Positions 39,552 to 49,587 are shown, counted from the stretch's first letter. The stretch is DNA of 64,000 nucleotides from Gemmatimonas aurantiaca (GCF_037190085.1 NZ_JBBCJO010000004.1:124001-188000); one strand, 5' to 3'. Notes: generated from the sequence alone by a model not told the origin. Made by a program: numbers and translations.

Positions 39552-42227
39552 ATGATCCGCTCCGTCGCAGCTACCGTTGCCACACGCGCCGCCAGACGCG
39601 CCGCCGCGCGCGCCACCACCGCGGCCGCCTCTGCAGCCCTGGGCGCCTCTCTGCTGCTGGCGCCCGCCGCCGGTGCCCAGCACACCTTCGCCGACCCGGG
39701 CGCCACCTTCGATCCCAAGGTGCCCACACCCCAGGCCATCCTGGGGTACGAACTGGGCAGCCGGTTCACCTCGCACCGGCAGATGATGCGCTACGTCGAG
39801 CGCATCGCCGCCGCGAGCAAGCGCGTGAAGGTGGACACCGTCGCGCATTCGTTCGAAGGACGCGAGATGCTGCTCATCGCCGTCTCCAGCGAAGCCAATC
39901 TCGCACGGCTCACCGAGATCAAGCGTGACGCCCAGCGCATCGCCGACCCGCGCGGCGCGGCGGCCGGTGACGTGGACGCCGCCATCCGGCGCACCCCGGC
40001 GATCGTGTGGCTCGCACATTCGGTGCACGGTGGTGAAGCGTCGGGGGTGGAAGCCGGACTGGGGCTGCTCTACCAGCTCGCCGCCGGCACCGACGCCGAT
40101 ACCCGTCTCGCACTCGACAGCACCATCGTCCTGATCGATCCGAATCAGAATCCCGACGGCCGCGAACGGCACACCCACGATGTCGAGCGCATGTGGAGCC
40201 CGATGGGCGTCCCGGCCGATCCCGGTGCGATGAACAACGCGGGCTCGTGGCCCGGTCCGCGCACGTCGCACTACTACTTCGATCTCAATCGCGACTGGTA
40301 CACGCAGTCGCATCCGGAATCGCGCGGACGCGTGCAGCAGTTCCTCGCCTGGATGCCGCATGTGGCGGTGGACCTGCACGAACAGGGGTCGAGCTCGTCG
40401 TTCTACTTCGCCCCGCCGCGCGAGCCCGACAACCAGAACAATCCCAAGCACCTGACCAAGTGGTTCGACATCTTCGCGGCGGCGCATGGCGCGGCGTTCG
40501 ATACGCACGGCTGGTCGTATTTCCGTCGTGAAGGCTACGACTCGTTCTATCCGGGTTACGGTGAAGGCTGGCCCATGCTCACCGGTTCCATCGGCATGCT
40601 GTTCGAGAGCGCCGGGAGTTCAGGCGGTGCGGTCCGGCGCAACGATGGCACCCTGCGCACGCTGAAGCAGGCGGCGTGGGAGCATTTCACCGCCGAGTGG
40701 ACGACGGTGCGTACGTCGGGCCGTCGTCGCACGGAATTGCTGCGCGACTACGCGACCGCGCGCGCAAATGCCATCACCATCCACGCCAAGGGTCCGATGC
40801 GTGGTGTGGTCTTCGCCCGCGACGTCGAGGGCCGCGCCGATTCCCTGGCCACCAAGCTGCGCGAGAACGGTATCGAAGTGCAGATGGTGCGCGGCTCCAC
40901 CACGCTGCCGTCGGCCACGTCGTATTTCAACGGCACCACCGGTGCCGTGACGCTCAAGGATGGCGGCTATGTGGTGGACTTCTCACAGCCGCAGGGCCAT
41001 CTGGCCAAGGCGCTGCTCGAACCCGATGCCGCGCTCGACTCGGCCTTCCTCAAGTTCGAACTCGAATTGCGCCGCACGGGCCAACGCAATCGTTTCTACG
41101 ACATGACGGCGTGGTCGCTTCCGCTGGTGTGGCGCGTGGATGCGTGGACCGTGCCCGCCATGCCGGCCGGTCTCGTGCCCGCGGTGGTGCCCACCACCGC
41201 GTCCGCGCCTCTGGCCCGCTCCTCGTACGGGTATGCGTTCGCGCCCGGCAGTGAGGCGAGCATCCGTCTGTTGGCATCGCTGCTCAACGATTCCATCAAG
41301 GTCTGGTACGCACCCAACAGCTTCACATCGCGCGGCAACAAGTTCCCCAACGGCGCGTTCGTGGTGCGGGTGCAGTTCAACCGGCCCGAGGTGCACGACA
41401 TCGTGAGCCGTCGCATGGCCGAAGCGCATGCCACGGTGATTCCGGTGCCATCGGCCGGTGTGGAAGAAGGCACCGATCTGGGCAGTAATTCGGTGATTCC
41501 GGTGCAACGCCCCACGGTGGCCCTGCTGGGTGGCTCGCCGGTGAACGGGACGTCGTTCGGCTTCAGTTGGTACGCGATGGATCAGCGTATCGGTTATCCC
41601 TCCACCATCATCGACGCCAACTTCGTGAGCGGTGGTGATCTCGCGCAGTTCACCACCATCATCGTGCCGTCGGTGCAGGCCGGCGCGCTCGATCGTGTGC
41701 TCGGTGACGGGGGACGTCAGCGCCTGGTGGACTGGGTGCGCAGCGGTGGCACACTGGTCGCACTCGATGGCGCGAGCGCATGGCTGGCGCAGGAACGTGT
41801 GGGACTGGTGCGCACCCGCGTGCGTCGCGACTCGGCGCGCGCCGACAGTACCGGTGGCGCGCCGCTGCCGGCCGGTCTGCCGGGTGTGCTTGCCCGTGCG
41901 TCCATCGACACGCTGTCGCCCCTCATGGCCGGTGTCACCAACAAGGAGATCGCGGTGTTCGCGAACGGCGACCGGGTCTTCACGGTACCACGCGATCTCC
42001 GGGCCGGTGAAGCCATCGTGCGTTTCGCCGCCGCGCCGCGTGTACGTATCGCCGGCTTCTTCTGGCCCGAGATGCCGGCGCGCATTGCCGGCTCTCCGTA
42101 TCTATGGACCGAACGCGCAGGCCGGGGTCGCGTGATCCTCTTCGCGCACGACCCGGTGTACCGCGATCAGTTGCGTGGCACTCTGCCGCTCTTTGCCAAC
42201 GCGGTCTTGCTCGGCAACAGTTTCTGA
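39552..42227 (+). CDS. secreted M14-family zinc carboxypeptidase
   Basis: A 891-residue protein. A long N-region (Arg/Ala-rich, then ASAALGASLLLAPAAGAQ) exports it. The M14 domain (about 60-430) has the zinc motif HGGE in WLAHSVHGGEASGVEAG, D-P-N-Q-N-P-D-G-R, DLNRDWYTQSHPESR, third ligand His in VAVDLHEQGSSSSFYF, and catalytic Glu in LFESAGSSGG. The remainder has beta-rich parts and a ThuA/GATase-like domain (TVALLGGSPVNGTSFGFSWY; LVDWVRSGGTLVALDG). Related proteins are common in Bacteroidota and Gemmatimonadota, with unknown substrates. The ATG at 39552 leads directly into the export signal. Confidence 0.9.
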   Translation: MIRSVAATVATRAARRAAARATTAAASAALGASLLLAPAAGAQHTFADPGATFDPKVPTPQAILGYELGSRFTSHRQMMRYVERIAAASKRVKVDTVAHSFEGREMLLIAVSSEANLARLTEIKRDAQRIADPRGAAAGDVDAAIRRTPAIVWLAHSVHGGEASGVEAGLGLLYQLAAGTDADTRLALDSTIVLIDPNQNPDGRERHTHDVERMWSPMGVPADPGAMNNAGSWPGPRTSHYYFDLNRDWYTQSHPESRGRVQQFLAWMPHVAVDLHEQGSSSSFYFAPPREPDNQNNPKHLTKWFDIFAAAHGAAFDTHGWSYFRREGYDSFYPGYGEGWPMLTGSIGMLFESAGSSGGAVRRNDGTLRTLKQAAWEHFTAEWTTVRTSGRRRTELLRDYATARANAITIHAKGPMRGVVFARDVEGRADSLATKLRENGIEVQMVRGSTTLPSATSYFNGTTGAVTLKDGGYVVDFSQPQGHLAKALLEPDAALDSAFLKFELELRRTGQRNRFYDMTAWSLPLVWRVDAWTVPAMPAGLVPAVVPTTASAPLARSSYGYAFAPGSEASIRLLASLLNDSIKVWYAPNSFTSRGNKFPNGAFVVRVQFNRPEVHDIVSRRMAEAHATVIPVPSAGVEEGTDLGSNSVIPVQRPTVALLGGSPVNGTSFGFSWYAMDQRIGYPSTIIDANFVSGGDLAQFTTIIVPSVQAGALDRVLGDGGRQRLVDWVRSGGTLVALDGASAWLAQERVGLVRTRVRRDSARADSTGGAPLPAGLPGVLARASIDTLSPLMAGVTNKEIAVFANGDRVFTVPRDLRAGEAIVRFAAAPRVRIAGFFWPEMPARIAGSPYLWTERAGRGRVILFAHDPVYRDQLRGTLPLFANAVLLGNSF

Positions 42228-42239
42228 GATAGAGCGGGG

Positions 42240-42357
42240 ACAGCGGGGGAACGCAGATACAACAGATTGAAACAACAAACGCGCAGATACTGCACGCCTC
42301 GACAGTATCTGCGCGTTTGTTGTTCAAATCAGTTGGTGATCTGCGTTCCCCTGCTGT
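42240..42357. terminator. long inverted repeat between convergent genes
   Basis: The inner arms 42271-42292 and 42303-42324 are perfect 22-bp complements (core CGCGCAGATACTG/CAGTATCTGCGCG) with a 10-nt loop. The pairing continues outward with a few mismatches through GGGGAACGCAGAT and ATCTGCGTTCCCC, so arms reach about 53 nt. It lies between the M14 gene and the convergent aminotransferase gene and would stop transcription from both sides, but it is much longer than a usual terminator. Confidence 0.7.
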
Positions 42358-42364
42358 GGTGCGG

Positions 42365-43576
42365 CTACAGCGACGCTTTGTATGCCGCCGCGAACCGGGC
42401 AGCATCGGTAGCACGCAGTCCGCAGATGCCCACCCGCAGTCCTTCGGGCATGGGGACCACGAAGACGTCGCGCTCCTGCAGACGTTCACACACCACGGTG
42501 GGATCGGGAGCCGCGGCGAGTGTGACGAAGAAGCCACCATCCCACGCCGCGCCCGGCAGTCCTTCGGCGCGCAACGCCGCGTCCAACGCTTCGGCGCGTT
42601 CGGTGAGCACAGCGCGCCAATGGGCGTGTTCGTCGGCCAGACGGGCCACGGCGGCGGCATCCTTGCCGAACCGCGTGAGCACACTCATGGGCGCGCGTGC
42701 GCAATTGCTCCACGTGCCCCGGCAGCTCGTCACCAGCGCCGCCTGCAACGTCTTGTCGGACGTCCACGGAAACACCAGGGCGCCGGCGCGTGAACCGTAC
42801 AGCGTGAAGGCCTTGCTGAGACTGAGGCTCGCGCCCACCAGCACCGAACCCTCGGCGGCAAAGGCCGCGTAGTCGTCGAGCGCTTCGGTGACCGACTGCG
42901 GATCGCGCGCATAGTCGAGATAGGCCAGATCGAGCAACAACGTGACCGGCCCCTGCGAGGCGATGTCACGCAGCACCGACAGCAGCGTGGCACGATCCTC
43001 CCGCGAAAGACTGCGACCCGTGGGATTGTGGCAGGGATCGTTGAGCCACAGCAGCAGACGACCCTGCTCGTCGAGCACGTCGCGCATGGCCTGTTCCCAG
43101 GCGCCCACATCCAGCGACTCGCCGGGCGCCGGATACGGCACGGTGGCGAGTCTGACACCACCTTCGATAGCGATCGTGGCGTACGGACCCCAATACGGAG
43201 CCGCCGTGACCAACGTCTGTCCGCGCTCGAGGAAATTGCGCAACGTCAGGGCGAGGGCACCCGATCCTCCCGGTGTGGCCACCCCCACGCCCACACTGGT
43301 GAGCGCGGGCCAGTGACGTTGCGTGAGCGCCAGCAGAAAGGCCGGGTCACCGCCGATGGGCGCGTACGGCGCGATCTCCATGGGCGTGAGCTGACGCCAC
43401 TGCTCCATCACGCTTTCCAGCACGACCAGTTTGCCCGCATCGTCGAGCAGCGCACCCACGGTGGCGTTGATGACACTCGCTCCGCTGGCGGCACGTCGCT
43501 GCGCCGCCGCGTTGAGCGTGAAGATCAGATCGTCGCCGGCAAAGTCACGACGCGAAGGCAGCAGATGAGGAAGCAT
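42365..43576 (-). CDS. class I/II aminotransferase
   Basis: A 403-residue PLP enzyme: NATVGALLDDAGKL at the N-terminus, VATPGGSGALALTLRNFL for the phosphate loop, LLLWLNDPCHNPTGRSLS, LLLDLAYLDYA (Asp and Tyr contacting PLP) and SLSKAFTLYGSRAGA with the Schiff-base Lys. GLRVGICGL near the end carries the substrate-carboxylate Arg. The pattern fits the aspartate/aromatic aminotransferase fold I branch (TyrB-like). It probably transfers amino groups between an aromatic or acidic amino acid and 2-oxoglutarate; specificity cannot be read. Confidence 0.88.
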   Translation of the reverse strand: MLPHLLPSRRDFAGDDLIFTLNAAAQRRAASGASVINATVGALLDDAGKLVVLESVMEQWRQLTPMEIAPYAPIGGDPAFLLALTQRHWPALTSVGVGVATPGGSGALALTLRNFLERGQTLVTAAPYWGPYATIAIEGGVRLATVPYPAPGESLDVGAWEQAMRDVLDEQGRLLLWLNDPCHNPTGRSLSREDRATLLSVLRDIASQGPVTLLLDLAYLDYARDPQSVTEALDDYAAFAAEGSVLVGASLSLSKAFTLYGSRAGALVFPWTSDKTLQAALVTSCRGTWSNCARAPMSVLTRFGKDAAAVARLADEHAHWRAVLTERAEALDAALRAEGLPGAAWDGGFFVTLAAAPDPTVVCERLQERDVFVVPMPEGLRVGICGLRATDAARFAAAYKASL

Positions 43577-43599
43577 CCTTCAAAGATAGCGCAAACAGC

Positions 43600-43672
43600 G
43601 TGATCCCTGTCCTGATCCCGCGCTGATCTCCCTATCCTGATCCTGTCCTGATTCCACCCTGATTCGGCCCGG
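43600..43672. repeat. short imperfect repeats of a TCCTGAT-like unit
   Basis: The 108-bp gap between the aminotransferase start and the outer-membrane protein stop contains repeated CTGATC/CCTGATT words: GTCCTGATCCC, GCTGATCTCC, ATCCTGATCC, TGTCCTGATTCC, CCCTGATTCGG. The spacing is about 10-13 bp. The position in the promoter region of the aminotransferase gene suggests a regulatory or slippage-prone repeat. Confidence 0.4.
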
Positions 43673-43684
43673 ATCTCCACCCGC

Positions 43685-45979
43685 CTACCACGCCTGTCCG
43701 AAGCTCACCAGCAGCTTCCAGGGCGCCGCATGGTCCACCGGTCGTGTCCCGCCCACGAAGATCCCGCCACCGAAGAAGCGGGCGCCGGCCGTCACGCTGG
43801 CCCGGATGCGCTCCGTGGGACGTGACACCGGGGCCCAGGCTGCCAGCAGTGTGGGATCGGTGATGGCCAGCCGATCGATGGCCGACATGGCCGCCGCGGT
43901 GGGCGCATCGCTCCACCCGCTCTGCACGCCCACGCTGAGCCCCGGTGCCAGCGCCGGAAACCACAGGCGTCGTCCCAGGCGAATGGGGGAACGGAAAAAC
44001 GGCGAGGTGTAGAGCAGCCCCGCGCGTGCCACCGCGGCGCGTGAGCCGGCAAACTCCTTGTCTTCGTAACCCGGCAGATTCTGGTAGCGCCCCAGTTCGA
44101 AGAGCTGCTGCGCCGGAATGCGCGCACCGGATACCTGCCCCACATCCGCCCGTCCCACCGCAACGAACGGCCCGATGGGACGACGTCCACTCACCCGCGC
44201 CTCCACCCGCTGCCAGGACAGCGTGCCGTCCCCACGTTCATAGCTGAATCGCGCGCCGATACCCGGTGCGATGAATTCGGCGGCCACATCGGGATGCCAT
44301 TCGACGAGCAGGGCGCTGCGCACATAGCTCCCCGCGTCCACGCCACGATTGGGCCGATACGGATCGCCGCCGATGGGACTGCGCACATACTGCGATGGGC
44401 GATACCGATCGTCGCCCACGCCCACTTCGGTGCGGATGATCGCCCGCCGCGCACCGATCGTGCGCACCACACCCAGCGCGGCGCTGGAACGCGACACATA
44501 GTCGTAGGGATCGAGCGATCCGAAAAATGCGCCGAAGCTGTCTCCCGAATCGAAGGGCACGCGGAAGTCATTCGTGTTGTCGAGCGAACGACCACCCCGC
44601 GCTTCCAGTGTCCATGGACCGCGGGTCCGCGTTGCCTGCAGCCGACCGCGCACGGTCTGCTCCGCCCACGCATAGCCGGCGTTGGCGCGCACCACCACAC
44701 CGGGCGCCCGATCACGCAGCGTCCACTTCACGCCTGCGCCGGTGTAGAGGCCTTCCACCCGATTGAAGTGCATCACATCGGACGCGCGCGGGGCGGCCAG
44801 ATCGAAACGCGGGGCACCGTTGGTCCGCCAACGATCGGGAGCGACATCGTCGAAATCGTCGGTGTGCAGCCCGGTGGACAACTCGCCGATCGACGCACGC
44901 CAGGCGTCGAAACGCTCCAGTGAGTCGGCGGGTGCGTACGACAACCGGCGAGGTGCCACGAGTCGCAGCGAATCGGCCGCCGCGAGCGTGGCCGCACTCA
45001 GCACGGTGTCGTTGACTTCCATGTCGCTGAAACGCGACACGATGCGGATGACGGCCCGTCCATCGCCGATGAACGGCAGCATGGCCTGCAATTCGATGCG
45101 CTGCCGTGCCGGCAACCAGTACGCACCTAGACGCTCGGCGTTTTCGTATTCCACGAACGCCACGGCGTCACCGAACGTGGACCGGAGACCACGTCGTTGT
45201 CCATTGCGACGCACGAAGTGTCCGCGCATGCGCACCAGCGTTCCGCGCGAGGCATCGAGGGCGATCTCCCCGTCGAACAGCACCACGTCGCGCCGGAGAT
45301 CCTCACGAGGCTGCACGCGCACCTGCACGATGGGAATCACCCGATCGCCGGCCCGCATCGTCACCACGGTGTCGCCGCCGGTGAAGCGGTAGTACTGCTC
45401 ACGATCGGTGGCGAGCGGATGAATGGCGGGCAGCGTGTCGGAACCGTCTCCCCGTCCTACACGCGCGTTGCCTCGTGCACTGGCCGGTGCGTTGCTGGCC
45501 TGCGAACGCACACGCAACCGGTTGCCATAGAGATTGGGGTTGAGCCAACCCGACTGCAGCAGCGTCAGCATGGACATGTTCACGCCGAGCTGCTGCATGC
45601 GGTATCCCGTGACCCGCTGTTCGTATCCGCCGGCGCGATTCCAGCGCAGGGCGCTCGCCACCTGTTCGATGGCGCCCACCACCTCGGTCCCTTCCTCCCG
45701 GCGCAGCAACATCGAGATCTCCGTTTCGACCTGCGCGCGATAGGAGATCAGACTGTCCGGCAACCGATTGCGCGTGCTCGCATCTGTCAGCAGTTGCCCG
45801 AGCGGCACGGTGACGGCTTGCGCCTGCAATGCGGTTGATGGCTGTCGACTCATCGGCAACAGTGACACCGCCGCCAACGCGGTCAGCGCAGAAGCCGCGA
45901 TGCGGACGGTGGGCCGCACGGTGTTGTGGACGGCTCGGCGAATGACACGCGGCGTCTGAAGCGGGATCGAACGAAGCAT
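43685..45979 (-). CDS. outer-membrane beta-barrel protein (Omp85/DUF5686-like)
   Basis: A 764-residue protein. A Sec-type signal region (RIAASALTALAAVSLLPMS) is followed by a periplasmic part with beta-rich elements (RDVVLFDGEIALDASRGTLV RMRG; AYWLPARQRIELQAMLPF IGDG). From about 400 the alternating amphipathic strands of a barrel appear (TGAGVKWTLRDRAPGVVV; WTLEARGGRSLDNTNDF; FLNL-like PGYEDKEFAGSRAAVARAGL), ending in aromatic W-x-L-L-V-S-F-G-Q-A-W, a typical barrel C-terminus. The architecture resembles DUF5686 or BamA-superfamily proteins. It likely moves or assembles lipids or proteins at the outer membrane. Confidence 0.65.
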   Translation of the reverse strand: MLRSIPLQTPRVIRRAVHNTVRPTVRIAASALTALAAVSLLPMSRQPSTALQAQAVTVPLGQLLTDASTRNRLPDSLISYRAQVETEISMLLRREEGTEVVGAIEQVASALRWNRAGGYEQRVTGYRMQQLGVNMSMLTLLQSGWLNPNLYGNRLRVRSQASNAPASARGNARVGRGDGSDTLPAIHPLATDREQYYRFTGGDTVVTMRAGDRVIPIVQVRVQPREDLRRDVVLFDGEIALDASRGTLVRMRGHFVRRNGQRRGLRSTFGDAVAFVEYENAERLGAYWLPARQRIELQAMLPFIGDGRAVIRIVSRFSDMEVNDTVLSAATLAAADSLRLVAPRRLSYAPADSLERFDAWRASIGELSTGLHTDDFDDVAPDRWRTNGAPRFDLAAPRASDVMHFNRVEGLYTGAGVKWTLRDRAPGVVVRANAGYAWAEQTVRGRLQATRTRGPWTLEARGGRSLDNTNDFRVPFDSGDSFGAFFGSLDPYDYVSRSSAALGVVRTIGARRAIIRTEVGVGDDRYRPSQYVRSPIGGDPYRPNRGVDAGSYVRSALLVEWHPDVAAEFIAPGIGARFSYERGDGTLSWQRVEARVSGRRPIGPFVAVGRADVGQVSGARIPAQQLFELGRYQNLPGYEDKEFAGSRAAVARAGLLYTSPFFRSPIRLGRRLWFPALAPGLSVGVQSGWSDAPTAAAMSAIDRLAITDPTLLAAWAPVSRPTERIRASVTAGARFFGGGIFVGGTRPVDHAAPWKLLVSFGQAW

Positions 45980-46027
45980 GTCGTTTCCTACGCCTGAAGC
46001 CCTATCGGGGTTACACCGCGCGGCATC

Positions 46028-48028
46028 TCACCCGCCGGCTTTCTGCACCCGCTCGGCGGCTTGTCCCCAGTCGTGCATCGCTTGTTCGAGTGACTCGCGG
46101 GTTTCGTCGAGCGCCTTGCCGAGTTGTGCCGCCTTTTGCACACCAGCGGGTGTGTCGTACAGCGTCGCGTCGTCCAGTTGTGCGGTGAGATCGTCGATCT
46201 TGCCTTCGAGCACGGACACGAGCAGTTCCACGTCGGCCAGGGCCTTCTGCGCCGCACGCTGCTCCCGGCGCATGTCGTTCGGCGAGACCGTTGTACCATT
46301 CCTGCCCGTCGTGTTCCGCGCCCGGGCGTTCTGCTCCTCGCGTTCCTTCTCGCGCTGCCGGGCGGCGCGCTCCGCTTCCTTCTGTGCTTCCGCGCGCGCG
46401 TCACGCTCTTCCTGACTGCGACGTTCGGCGCGCACTTCTTCCCACTCCACGAACGTGCCGGGAAACACCTTGAGCTGCTGATCGCGCAGGTCCCACACCT
46501 GCGTGGCGAGCCCCCGCAATACGGCGCGGTCGTGGCTGACGATCAACACACTGCCCTCGTACCCCTCGATCGCGTCTTCCAGCACTTCGATGCTTTCGAC
46601 ATCGAGATGATTGGTGGGCTCGTCGAGAATGAGCAGGTTGTTGGTGGACAGCGTGAGCAGCGCCATCGCCACACGCGCGCGCTCACCACCGGACAGCGTG
46701 CCCACCGTGCGCTGGACTTCGTCACCACTGAAACCGAAGCGCCCCAGATGCCCCTGCACCTGGCGACGCTCCCAGAGCGGACGCTGCGTGGCGATGGCTT
46801 CGTAGATGGTGAGATCGAGTGGCAGATGCGCGAGATCCTGACGGTAGTACGCCACCGTCGTGCTGGGACCCGCTTTCACGACACCGGCCAGCGGTTCGTG
46901 TTCGCCGAGCAGTGTCTTGATGAGCGTGCTCTTGCCGGCGCCGTTGGGCCCGACGAGCGCCACGACTTCATTGCGCTCCAGCACGATGCTCACGTCTTTC
47001 ACCAGCGTGCGCGGTCCGTCTGGTGTGGGCACGCCCACCGTGACATGCTGCGCTTCGATCACCCGGTCACCACTGCGGCTGCCGGCGTCCAGTCGCAGCG
47101 CCATCACGCCATCGGCACCGATGGGCGCCGACAGACGCGGCATGCGCTCGAGGCGCTTGCGGCGCCCTTTGGCCTGGGCCGTGTTCTGACCGGCGATGTT
47201 GCGTGCGATGTAGTCGGACTCGGCGGCAATCACCCTCTGCTGCTTGTCGAACTGCCGCTGCTGCGTGAGCCGGCGCTCCTCGCGCTGCGTCACGAACGAC
47301 TGATAGGTGCCGGTATAAGCAAACGCCGTACCCCCTTCGAAGTGCAGCACATGGTCGGCAATGGCGGCGAGGAACGCACGATCGTGGCTGATGCAGATGA
47401 CGGTGCGATCGCTCGTGGCCAGATGCTGCTCGAGCCACGCCGTGGTTTCGAGATCGAGATGGTTGGTGGGTTCGTCGAGCAGCAGGATATCGGCGGGTGT
47501 GGCGAGTTGCCGCGCGAGCGCCACGCGCCCGCGTTCACCGCCACTCAGTGTGCCGATGGTGGTGAGACGGGCCGCTTCGGGATCGAACCCGACGCCCATC
47601 AGCACGCTGTCCACCTTGGCCGCCATCTGATAGCCGCCTTCCCGCTCGAAGCGTTCGAGGTCGCGCCCGTAGCGGTTCATCGCCGCTTCGCTGTGGTCGT
47701 GCTCGAGATTCGCCGCCTGCTCGGCCAGCGAGCGTTCGAGCCCGCGCAGCTCACCGAAAGCATCGGCTACGATGTCCCACAACGTCCGGTCTTCCGGGAA
47801 ACGCCGGTGCTGATCCATGAGCGCCACACGAAGCCCCGGCATGCGCGCGATGGTCCCACGCGTGGGAGCGAGATCGCCCGTGATGAGCCGGATCAGTGTG
47901 GATTTGCCGGTGCCATTGCGTCCCACCACGGCCCAGCGATCGCCCGCAGCCACAGTGAACGTGATGTCGCGGAAGATTTCGGTGGCGCCAAAATCCACGC
48001 CGGCGTTGCCGATGGAAATGAGGGTCAT
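46028..48028 (-). CDS. ABC-F family ATPase (Uup/EttA-like)
   Basis: A 666-residue protein with two ABC domains and no membrane segments. Domain 1: Walker A GRNGTGKS (36-43), signature LSGGERGRVALA, Walker B DILLLDEPTNHLDLE. Domain 2: GPNGAGKST, LSGGERARVAMA, NLLILDEPTNHLDVE. A charged linker joins them, and the C-terminal region (about 540-666) is a coiled coil as in Uup and some ribosome-protection proteins. ABC-F proteins act on the ribosome or in DNA repair. It lies 2 nt after the acyltransferase gene on the same strand, so the two are probably co-transcribed. Confidence 0.93.
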   Translation of the reverse strand: MTLISIGNAGVDFGATEIFRDITFTVAAGDRWAVVGRNGTGKSTLIRLITGDLAPTRGTIARMPGLRVALMDQHRRFPEDRTLWDIVADAFGELRGLERSLAEQAANLEHDHSEAAMNRYGRDLERFEREGGYQMAAKVDSVLMGVGFDPEAARLTTIGTLSGGERGRVALARQLATPADILLLDEPTNHLDLETTAWLEQHLATSDRTVICISHDRAFLAAIADHVLHFEGGTAFAYTGTYQSFVTQREERRLTQQRQFDKQQRVIAAESDYIARNIAGQNTAQAKGRRKRLERMPRLSAPIGADGVMALRLDAGSRSGDRVIEAQHVTVGVPTPDGPRTLVKDVSIVLERNEVVALVGPNGAGKSTLIKTLLGEHEPLAGVVKAGPSTTVAYYRQDLAHLPLDLTIYEAIATQRPLWERRQVQGHLGRFGFSGDEVQRTVGTLSGGERARVAMALLTLSTNNLLILDEPTNHLDVESIEVLEDAIEGYEGSVLIVSHDRAVLRGLATQVWDLRDQQLKVFPGTFVEWEEVRAERRSQEERDARAEAQKEAERAARQREKEREEQNARARNTTGRNGTTVSPNDMRREQRAAQKALADVELLVSVLEGKIDDLTAQLDDATLYDTPAGVQKAAQLGKALDETRESLEQAMHDWGQAAERVQKAGG

Positions 48029-48030
48029 GC

Positions 48031-49587
48031 CTACTGCGAACCTGCTGCTGAATTGCGACGAGCTGAATTGCGGCGAATGGTGCTGCCGGACTGATCACGC
48101 AGTTTAATCGACTCGTCCTCGAACGCTGCCGTGGAACCCGCCCACAGGGCCGTCAGCTCCCGGTGGAGAGCGTCGAGCCGCTGCCGTTCGGGCGCACTCC
48201 AGGCACGCGCTCCACGCACCAGCCGCCAGCAGCGCCACCGCCAGCGCCAGGCCACCGCGATATCCCCCAGGCGCGGTGCCACGAGGGGCAGCAGCAGGCT
48301 CCACCAGGGTGACCATCCCGTGTTGCCGAGCACCAACGCCAATCCGACGGTGAGCAGCAGATACCAGAGCAGCACCAGGTAGAGGCCGGGTACGAAGGCC
48401 AGGGCTACGAGGTCGACGGGCGCTTTGGCAAAGCGGTGGGCCAGCCGCCAGATCAGGGCGAAGATCGGTCCGTGGATGAGCCATCCCAGTGCGGCCACCG
48501 GCGCGCTCATGGTGAGGGACGCGATGGACACCCGCGAGGACCGTCGACCATCGAGCGCCTGCCGCACGTCGGCCTGATCGCGGGCGGAGGTGCCTATGCC
48601 TCCCAGTGATTCCACCGCGATTGCCAGCTCTTCTGCAATGGTTCTTATCCGAACCAGTGTTTCATATTGCGAGACCGAATGACCAGTTGTGGGAGACTCT
48701 TCCAGGGTCTCCACCAGCCACTGCGCCTGTGCCACCAGGCCGATCGACGCTTCCAGTGGATCATCACCCGGCATGTTTGCGGCTACGCCGGCAATGAGCC
48801 GATCCCGGGTGGTGGCCTGCGTCCAGCTGGTCGCGTTGCGGGTGACCTGGCGAAGCGCCTCGTGGAAGGTATCCACCAACGCCGCCACGGACTGGGAGGA
48901 ACCACTTCCCGTTCCGGACGGGTTCAGGGTGCGCCACTCCGCCATCGAGAAGGGAGCGCCCACCACCGCAAAACAGTCACTGCCGGGACGATACGGCGAT
49001 TCGTACTGCACACCGAATGGCACGATCAGCACGTCTCCATTGGCGCCATTATCGACATACTCGAGAATCATTTTTGCAACACCAGTGCGTGGACGCCCCA
49101 CGTACGGCGTATTGTGCACGCCGCCTTCGGGAAACACGCCCACCGCATGACCGGCCGCCAGCGCGGCACCCACGGCACTGCCCGCCGCGGCATTCACCGC
49201 TACCATGTCCGTTCCCTTCCGCCGCTCGGCACGGGCATCCCGTACCCGGACCACCGGGATGACCCCCAACCCCTCATAGATCTTCCGGGCCGGCCAGCTC
49301 GACGCCGCGGCGAGTGTCGCGATGTAACGCAGCGGACGTGGGGTCACGAAGAACCCCTGCAGAACATCCGGCAGATCGTTCGGGTGATTACCAATGAAGA
49401 GCACTGCCCCCGATTCCGGTGCCCGCTCCGCACCGAACACGCGCACATCCCGGTACACCCAGCGCAGACACCGGCGCGACAACCAGCGCACCAGACGGCG
49501 AATGACCGGCGAACCTTCCTTCGGTGAACCGGGTGGCGGGGAACTGGAAAACGACTTGGAAAGCGAGTCGGAAAGCGGCGCAGACAT
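48031..49587 (-). CDS. PlsC-like 1-acyl-glycerol-3-phosphate acyltransferase
   Basis: A 518-residue protein. The acyltransferase domain (about 45-300) has AVLFIGNHPNDLPDVLQGFF, the N-H-P-N-x-x-x-D variant of the catalytic H-x-D motif, VIPVVRVRDA, and VGVFPEGGVHN for the substrate-binding F-P-E-G block. The C-terminal half has hydrophobic segments (IASLTMSAPVAALGWLIHG; LVALAFVPGLYLVLLWYLLL TVGLALVLG) and a tryptophan-rich stretch. It probably acylates a glycerol-phosphate or related lipid precursor at the inner membrane. The start at 49587 was chosen to avoid an Arg/Ala-rich upstream extension. Confidence 0.82.
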   Translation of the reverse strand: MSAPLSDSLSKSFSSSPPPGSPKEGSPVIRRLVRWLSRRCLRWVYRDVRVFGAERAPESGAVLFIGNHPNDLPDVLQGFFVTPRPLRYIATLAAASSWPARKIYEGLGVIPVVRVRDARAERRKGTDMVAVNAAAGSAVGAALAAGHAVGVFPEGGVHNTPYVGRPRTGVAKMILEYVDNGANGDVLIVPFGVQYESPYRPGSDCFAVVGAPFSMAEWRTLNPSGTGSGSSQSVAALVDTFHEALRQVTRNATSWTQATTRDRLIAGVAANMPGDDPLEASIGLVAQAQWLVETLEESPTTGHSVSQYETLVRIRTIAEELAIAVESLGGIGTSARDQADVRQALDGRRSSRVSIASLTMSAPVAALGWLIHGPIFALIWRLAHRFAKAPVDLVALAFVPGLYLVLLWYLLLTVGLALVLGNTGWSPWWSLLLPLVAPRLGDIAVAWRWRWRCWRLVRGARAWSAPERQRLDALHRELTALWAGSTAAFEDESIKLRDQSGSTIRRNSARRNSAAGSQ

